Shown here piece by piece: positions 18,346-22,486 of a stretch of 22,486 nt of DNA; position 1 is the stretch's first letter, and each line of letters starts with the position of its first letter. The DNA comes from an uncultured Collinsella sp. GTDB taxonomy: Bacteria > Actinomycetota > Coriobacteriia > Coriobacteriales > Coriobacteriaceae. The stretch covers positions 1-22,486 of the forward strand of contig CAKUGX010000021.1 in NCBI GenBank assembly GCA_934654765.1, read 5' to 3'. The position numbers and the translations under genes were made by a program. Under the pieces are notes generated by a model that made no database searches, was not told the DNA's origin, and saw only the letters and a program-made list of their open reading frames with translations.

Positions 18346-19533
18346 ATGAACGCCACGGTCGTGATTCCAACGTATTGGGCGGGCGATGACGCTCGCGCGA
18401 ACGCCCCTGGCACCTATGACCATTCGACGCGACTCAACGCCGACAATCCCGAACTCGACCGCTGCCTGGCCTCGCTCGAGCAGGTGCGCGACATCCCGCG
18501 CATCATCCTTTTGGTGGTCTGTCCCGTTTCTGCCACAGCCGACGTGTCGCTGCGCGTGCACGAGATCGTCGACGCGCATCCCACGCTCAAGGTCACCGTT
18601 GTCACCAACACCCAGGCCTCGCGCATCGCAGACCGGGTTGCTCAGATCGCGCCCAAGGGTTCGGGCGAGTGCGTGAGCCTGCGAGGCTACGGTGCCATCC
18701 GCAACATGGGGCTGGCCTGCGCTGCGGTGCTCGGCCACGATGCCGTTGTCTTTTTGGACGACGACGAGACCGTCGTTGACGCCGACTTTATGAAGCGCGC
18801 GACCTATGCTCTGGGGCAGCAGACGCGTCAGGGCTTGCCGATCTTGGTCAAGAGCGGCTTTTTCTACGATCGTGACGGGTCGCCGCTGGCTCCCACGGAC
18901 AAGGCGGGCATCTGCCATCGTTGGTGGACCAAGCGCATCGAGTTCAACCGTTGGATGAAAAAGGCGCTCTCGGGCACCCGCATCTCGCGCTCCAACTACG
19001 TGTGCGGCGGCCTGATGGCCCTGCACGCCCGCGCTTTTACGCGTGTAGCCTTTGACCCGTTTATCACCCGCGGCGAGGACCTGGATTACCTCTTTAACAT
19101 GCGTATGTTTGGCTACGACGTGTGGTTCGATAACGAGTGGACCGTGCGCCATCTGCCTCCGGAGTCCGAAAAGCGCTCACCGCGCTTTATGCAGGATGTA
19201 TACCGTTGGTACTACGAACGGGCCAAGTTGACGTTCGCCGCGCATCAAAAGGAGCTCATTCCCGTTACGGCGGCATCGCTCATGCCCTACCCGGGCCCTT
19301 GGATTTCGCGCGAGCTCGACGACCGCGTGCGCAAGACCGCCATGGTCCGCAGCGTGTTTACCCGCGAGCACGAGGGCTACCTGCGCATCTGGCGCCACGG
19401 TATCGACGAGGCAAAGGCCTATGCGCGCCAAAACGCTGCAAGCTACCTGCGTTTCCAGAGCTTTTGGCCCAAGATCATGGACGGGCTTTGGCGTGACGCA
19501 CAACTGATCAGTATCCTGGAGGGGGCCGAATGA
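18346..19533 (+). CDS. GT2-type glycosyltransferase
   Basis: This is a cytoplasmic GT-A fold glycosyltransferase of 395 residues, likely transferring a sugar to an envelope polysaccharide or lipid acceptor. The N-terminus NATVVIPTYWAGD is the nucleotide-binding strand. The metal-binding motif is Asp138-Asp139-Asp140 in VVFLDDDETVVD, and the later ITRGEDLDYLFNMRMFGYD carries a possible catalytic Glu244-Asp245, followed by TVRHLPPE. There is an unusual insertion of about 40 residues between the first strand and the DxD region. No membrane segment is evident. The ATG at 18346 follows GGGAGGGTAAGG. Its stop overlaps the start of the second histidine kinase in an ATGA, so the two are translationally coupled. 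The sugar and acceptor are unknown. Confidence 0.88.
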   Translation: MNATVVIPTYWAGDDARANAPGTYDHSTRLNADNPELDRCLASLEQVRDIPRIILLVVCPVSATADVSLRVHEIVDAHPTLKVTVVTNTQASRIADRVAQIAPKGSGECVSLRGYGAIRNMGLACAAVLGHDAVVFLDDDETVVDADFMKRATYALGQQTRQGLPILVKSGFFYDRDGSPLAPTDKAGICHRWWTKRIEFNRWMKKALSGTRISRSNYVCGGLMALHARAFTRVAFDPFITRGEDLDYLFNMRMFGYDVWFDNEWTVRHLPPESEKRSPRFMQDVYRWYYERAKLTFAAHQKELIPVTAASLMPYPGPWISRELDDRVRKTAMVRSVFTREHEGYLRIWRHGIDEAKAYARQNAASYLRFQSFWPKIMDGLWRDAQLISILEGAE

Positions 19534-20873
19534 TCGACCGCCGCGCCCAGCGCGATAGTTCAATATCAATCTTTCGCATCATTGCCGTTGCTTGTGCCAT
19601 CTGCGTGCTGATGTACTTTATTTTTGCCTTGGCGACCGGTATCGAGCCGATCGCCACGGTGATTGCCTGCGCGCTGCTGTGCATCTTTCTGTGCATCTTT
19701 ATCTTTTTGACGCTCAACCCCGATTCGGTGCGCTCCCAGTACACCGAGGAGACGCTCTCGGTGGCCTCGGCCATGCTCGAGGACATTAAGGGCGGTCTGA
19801 CGCAGGAGTCGGCGCGTTTGGTGTGCCAGCGCATTTTGCCCGAGACGCGCGCCATGACGGTGGCCATCACCGACGAGGGCAACGTGCTTGCCTGCGCGGG
19901 CGAGTTTGAAGAAAAACTGCTGCCCGATTCTCCCATCCACACGCTTGCCACACGCTACGTTATCGAGCACGGCATCGTGCAGTCGTTCAACCGCATGGTG
20001 GATGTCGTGGGCTCGGACGGCTCGCACAACCAAGTCCCCGCCGGCATTATCGCCCCCATCAAGGTAGGGGATCGTACTGTCGGCACGCTCAAGTTCTACT
20101 ACAAGACCCCGCGCGCCGTCGACCGTACCCAGTACGCGCTTGCCTCGGGCTTTGCCGAGATCTTGTCCACGCAGCTCGCCATCCACGAGCTCGAGGTGCA
20201 AAAGGAGCTCACGGCACGCGCCGAGGTGCGTGCGCTGCAGGCGCAGATTAACCCGCACTTCCTGTTCAACACGCTGAACACCATTGCATCGTTTACGCGC
20301 ACCGACCCGCTGCGGGCCCGCGAACTGCTTCGTGAGTTCTCATCGTTCTATCGCGCCACGCTCGACAACTCGGGATCGCTCATTCCGGTCTCGCGTGAGG
20401 TCGCACAGACCAAGCGCTACCTCACCTTTGAGAAGGCCCGCTTTGGCGAGGACCGCGTGCTGGCGACGTTCGATGTCTCCGAGGACGTGGAAGATACGCT
20501 GGTGCCGGCGTTCGTGATCCAGCCGATTGTCGAGAATGCCGTGCGTCACGGTATGGGTGACGCCGATGCCCTGGTGATTGACGTGTCCGTACATCCGGAC
20601 GGCGAAGATGCGATTCTGATTTCGGTGGCCGATAACGGCGTGGGCATGGATGAGGGTACCGCCGCCAGACTGTTTGACGAGCGCTCTGCCCGTCCCGACG
20701 CCAGCTCTCCTCAGGGCGGCGGCGCCGGCGTGGCCATGCACAATATTTCGGAGCGCATTCACCGCTTTTATGGGCCGCACTCCTATACGCGTGTCGAATC
20801 GGCGCCGGGCAAGGGCACCAAAGTGCTCCTTCATCTTGATTTGTCAGAGAGTATCTTTGACATTCAAGAGTAA
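19530..20873 (+). CDS. LytS-type sensor histidine kinase (second paralogue)
   Basis: This membrane sensor kinase has 447 residues and is clearly related to the kinase at 13615. Both share ALASGFA-x-x-STQLA, a helix ending TAR-x-E-RALQ, and the phosphoacceptor box. It has two membrane segments (about 14-36 and 40-62) and a GAF-like region (about 75-215). His243 lies in LQAQINPHFLFNTLN. The ATPase domain has Asn336 in QPIVENAVRHG, then VADNGVGMDEG and GGGAGVAMHNISERI. The ATG at 19530 lies inside the last codons of the glycosyltransferase gene (ATGA overlap). This coupling suggests that sensing and glycosyl transfer are made in fixed proportion. The response regulator follows after 72 nt. The signal is unknown. 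Confidence 0.93.
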   Translation: MIDRRAQRDSSISIFRIIAVACAICVLMYFIFALATGIEPIATVIACALLCIFLCIFIFLTLNPDSVRSQYTEETLSVASAMLEDIKGGLTQESARLVCQRILPETRAMTVAITDEGNVLACAGEFEEKLLPDSPIHTLATRYVIEHGIVQSFNRMVDVVGSDGSHNQVPAGIIAPIKVGDRTVGTLKFYYKTPRAVDRTQYALASGFAEILSTQLAIHELEVQKELTARAEVRALQAQINPHFLFNTLNTIASFTRTDPLRARELLREFSSFYRATLDNSGSLIPVSREVAQTKRYLTFEKARFGEDRVLATFDVSEDVEDTLVPAFVIQPIVENAVRHGMGDADALVIDVSVHPDGEDAILISVADNGVGMDEGTAARLFDERSARPDASSPQGGGAGVAMHNISERIHRFYGPHSYTRVESAPGKGTKVLLHLDLSESIFDIQE

Positions 20874-20945
20874 AATAAAAGGCTACGGGCTCAACGTCAT
20901 ACGACGGATGCCCGGCGTAGTTAGTTGACGAAAGGTTTTATCCCT

Positions 20946-21662
20946 ATGCTGCGTGCGATGATTGTGGATGATGAGGCGCCGGCTCGCTCGGAGCTTCGCT
21001 TCCTGCTCGAGCAAACGGGCAAGATCGGCACGATCACGGAGGCGTCGAGCGTCCGCTCCGCCATCGAGATGCTTATGGAAAGTCGCGTGGATGTCGTGTT
21101 TCTCGATATCTCGATGCCCGGTGCCTCGGGCCTGCAACTTGCCGAGGCGCTGCATAAGCTCAAAAATCCGCCGGCGATCGTGTTTGTGACTGCGTATAGC
21201 GACCATGCGGTCGAGGCATTCGACGTGGATGCCGTCGATTATCTGATGAAACCGGTCGAGGAAGCTCGCTTGGATCGTGCGATCGAGAAGGTCATGCAGC
21301 GCGCCAAGCCGGTTACGGACAGCAAGGTGACCATCGAGCGTATCCCGGTGGAAAAGGGCGGCCGCAAGGTGCTCATTCCCGTGGACGACATTCGCTTTAT
21401 CATGGCCAAGGACGATTACTCCTGCATCTATACCGTCGATGATCGCTTTTTGTCGACGACCTCGCTGGCGCAGTTTGAGGCCAAGCTCTGCGACTTTGGC
21501 TTCTTCCGTGTTCACCGCCGCTATATCGTCAACCTGGCGTGCGTCACGGACGTTGAGACGGTGCCCTCGGGCGCTATCCAGCTGGGCATTACGGGCGTCG
21601 ACGAACGCGTGCCGGTTTCACGCCGCCGCGTCGTGCCGCTCAAGAAGGCTCTGAGTCTCTAG
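20946..21662 (+). CDS. LytTR-family response regulator (second pair)
   Basis: This 238-residue response regulator is paralogous to the one at 15042. The receiver has Asp9/Asp10, phosphoacceptor Asp54 in VVFLDISMPGASG, Thr82 and Lys102 in VDYLMKPVEEA. The LytTR DNA-binding domain (about 135-236) contains VLIPVDDIRFIMAKDDYSC and FFRVHRRYIVNLACV. The ATG at 20946 is preferred, with GAAAGG 10 nt upstream. A TTG at 20925 is possible but lies before the ribosome-binding site. It probably answers the kinase at 19530, but cross-talk between the two pairs is plausible because both partners are duplicated. A strong terminator follows, ending the glycosyltransferase-kinase-regulator unit. Confidence 0.95.
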   Translation: MLRAMIVDDEAPARSELRFLLEQTGKIGTITEASSVRSAIEMLMESRVDVVFLDISMPGASGLQLAEALHKLKNPPAIVFVTAYSDHAVEAFDVDAVDYLMKPVEEARLDRAIEKVMQRAKPVTDSKVTIERIPVEKGGRKVLIPVDDIRFIMAKDDYSCIYTVDDRFLSTTSLAQFEAKLCDFGFFRVHRRYIVNLACVTDVETVPSGAIQLGITGVDERVPVSRRRVVPLKKALSL

Positions 21663-21668
21663 CACACT

Positions 21669-21719
21669 GGCCCCGCAGCTCTGTAGACCCATCGTCTGCG
21701 GGGCCGTGGGGCCTTTTTT
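21669..21719 (+). terminator. Rho-independent terminator after the second response regulator
   Basis: GGCCCCGCAG (21669-21678) pairs perfectly with CTGCGGGGCC (21696-21705). A further GGGGCC (21708-21713) can compete for the same 5' arm and is followed directly by TTTTTT (21714-21719). Either form gives a terminator, 6 nt after the stop codon. Confidence 0.85.
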
Positions 21720-21758
21720 GTATGTATCTGCCGAATCGTTTTTTGCGGAAGGGATCCC

Positions 21759-22226
21759 ATGAACAGCGCAAGCGCCAAGCGTATCGACATCATCTCGGAC
21801 ACCCACGGCTATTTATCGCCTGCGCTCTTGGATGAGCTTGAGGGCGCAGACCTGATCATCCACGCCGGCGACCTCACGTCAGAGATGGACTACGAGCACC
21901 TATGCACCATCGCCCCCGTGCGGGCCGTACTGGGCAATAACGATTACTACCGCGACTACGGCCCCGATGTGGACCGTCTTGCGCTTTTTACCTACGAAGG
22001 CCTCAAATTCGCCGTAGCCCACTACCGCGAAGACCTTCCGGTGGGATCCGTAGACGTAGCCATCAACGGCCACACCCACGTAACCAAAGAAGCCCAAGTG
22101 GGCCATTGCTTAGTCCTCAACCCGGGCAGCGCCAGCTACCCCAGAGGCACCCGAGGCCCCACCATGGCCAGAATGCTCGTAAAAGACGGCAAGATCCTGA
22201 GCATCAAATTTATTGACTTGGAGTAA
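21759..22226 (+). CDS. YfcE/MJ0936-type metallophosphodiesterase
   Basis: This small cytoplasmic binuclear-metal phosphodiesterase has 155 residues, the usual family length. Ligand motifs appear in order: Asp14 and His16 in IISDTHGYLS, Asp38 in IIHAGDLTS, Asn60 in LGNNDYY, His88 in VAHYRED and His105/His107 in INGHTHV, followed by LNPGSASYPRG. The family acts on test phosphodiesters; a natural substrate is generally not established. The histidine motif is AHYRED rather than the usual THGH, keeping the first histidine only. The ATG at 21759 follows GGAAGGG. It lies between two terminators and is probably a single-gene transcript. Confidence 0.92.
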   Translation: MNSASAKRIDIISDTHGYLSPALLDELEGADLIIHAGDLTSEMDYEHLCTIAPVRAVLGNNDYYRDYGPDVDRLALFTYEGLKFAVAHYREDLPVGSVDVAINGHTHVTKEAQVGHCLVLNPGSASYPRGTRGPTMARMLVKDGKILSIKFIDLE

Positions 22227-22235
22227 CCGCAACAA

Positions 22236-22265
22236 AAACGGGGGATGCAGATGCGTCCCCCGTTT
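22236..22265 (+). terminator. Rho-independent terminator of the phosphodiesterase gene
   Basis: Bases 22236-22248 (AAACGGGGGATGC) pair with 22253-22265 over 13 positions with one wobble and a 4-nt loop. The T-rich side is GTTTCCATTT. The A-rich 5' arm would also allow termination from the other strand. Confidence 0.78.
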
Positions 22266-22486
22266 CCATTTGAGCCAAAGGCGGAGCTTCAGCAAGATCC
22301 TTAGACAAACCCCGTCGCGGAGAACGGGGCCGCCGAGCCGCGAAGCGGCGAGCAACAACAGCGGCTCGAACAATGTGACGGCAGGGAGGGTCTCCGGGGC
22401 TGAGGGCGGGGGTTAAGTTTGTCGCGAGTTCCGCACGCAAAGGAAAGCACTTAATGTGCTTTCCGTCTTGCGCAGGACTGTAGAGC
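22266..22486. other. non-coding sequence to the window edge with short hairpins
   Basis: No credible gene was found. GGAAAGCAC (22442-22450) and GTGCTTTCC (22456-22464) form a perfect 9-bp hairpin with a TTAAT loop, extended by CGCAA/TTGCG (22436-22440 with 22468-22472). Its GGAAAG-start resembles the units of the repeat family at 2896 and 8935. CCCCGT/ACGGGG and GCCG/CGGC short hairpins occur at about 22311-22350. The purine-rich stretch at 22380-22415 has no clear function. Confidence 0.45.

Overview
The window is about 22.5 kb of high-GC bacterial DNA with strong Shine-Dalgarno sites and short intergenic gaps. The gene set (pyruvate:ferredoxin oxidoreductase, lone carbamate kinase, lactose/cellobiose-type PTS, two LytS/LytTR-type two-component systems, UMF1-family transporter) fits an anaerobic gut actinobacterium of the Coriobacteriia, most likely Collinsella. 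That assignment is an inference from gene content and style, not from a marker gene. No rRNA, tRNA, CRISPR array, prophage or transposase gene was seen.

Layout. (1) 1-1145: 3' end of a pyruvate:ferredoxin oxidoreductase gene, followed by a terminator wrapped in a perfect 29-bp inverted repeat. (2) 1146-1825: a long, partly AT-rich intergenic region leading to carbamate kinase (1826-2788). (3) 2896-3164: a MITE-like non-coding repeat with perfect 29-bp terminal inverted repeats and a 62-nt internal period. A diverged second copy lies near 8935-9273. (4) 3340-8832: a beta-glucoside utilisation cluster of a PRD-type PTS-controlled activator, PTS EIIA, EIIB and EIIC, and a GH1 6-phospho-beta-glucosidase, ending in a strong terminator. 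(5) 9285-10286, minus strand: a membrane-anchored C39-like papain-fold protein. It is divergent from (6) 10642-13502: an APC-family permease and a metal-dependent amidohydrolase, probably a transport-and-hydrolysis pair. (7) 13615-21662: two paralogous LytS-type histidine kinase/LytTR response regulator pairs, separated by a zinc phospholipase C-like protein, a UMF1-family MFS transporter and a GT2-type glycosyltransferase. The second kinase overlaps the glycosyltransferase by four bases. (8) 21759-22226: a YfcE/MJ0936-type phosphodiesterase, a terminator, and non-coding sequence to the window edge.

How the genes work together. The cel/bgl-like cluster would import beta-glucoside disaccharides as 6-phosphates, with PTS phosphorylation also setting the activity of the regulator. 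The LytS/LytTR region looks like a cell-envelope sensing island: two duplicated sensor-regulator pairs next to a putative lipid-acting enzyme and a glycosyltransferase. The parts least explained by known families are the structured repeat family, the nested inverted repeat at the nifJ terminator, and the paired two-component island.
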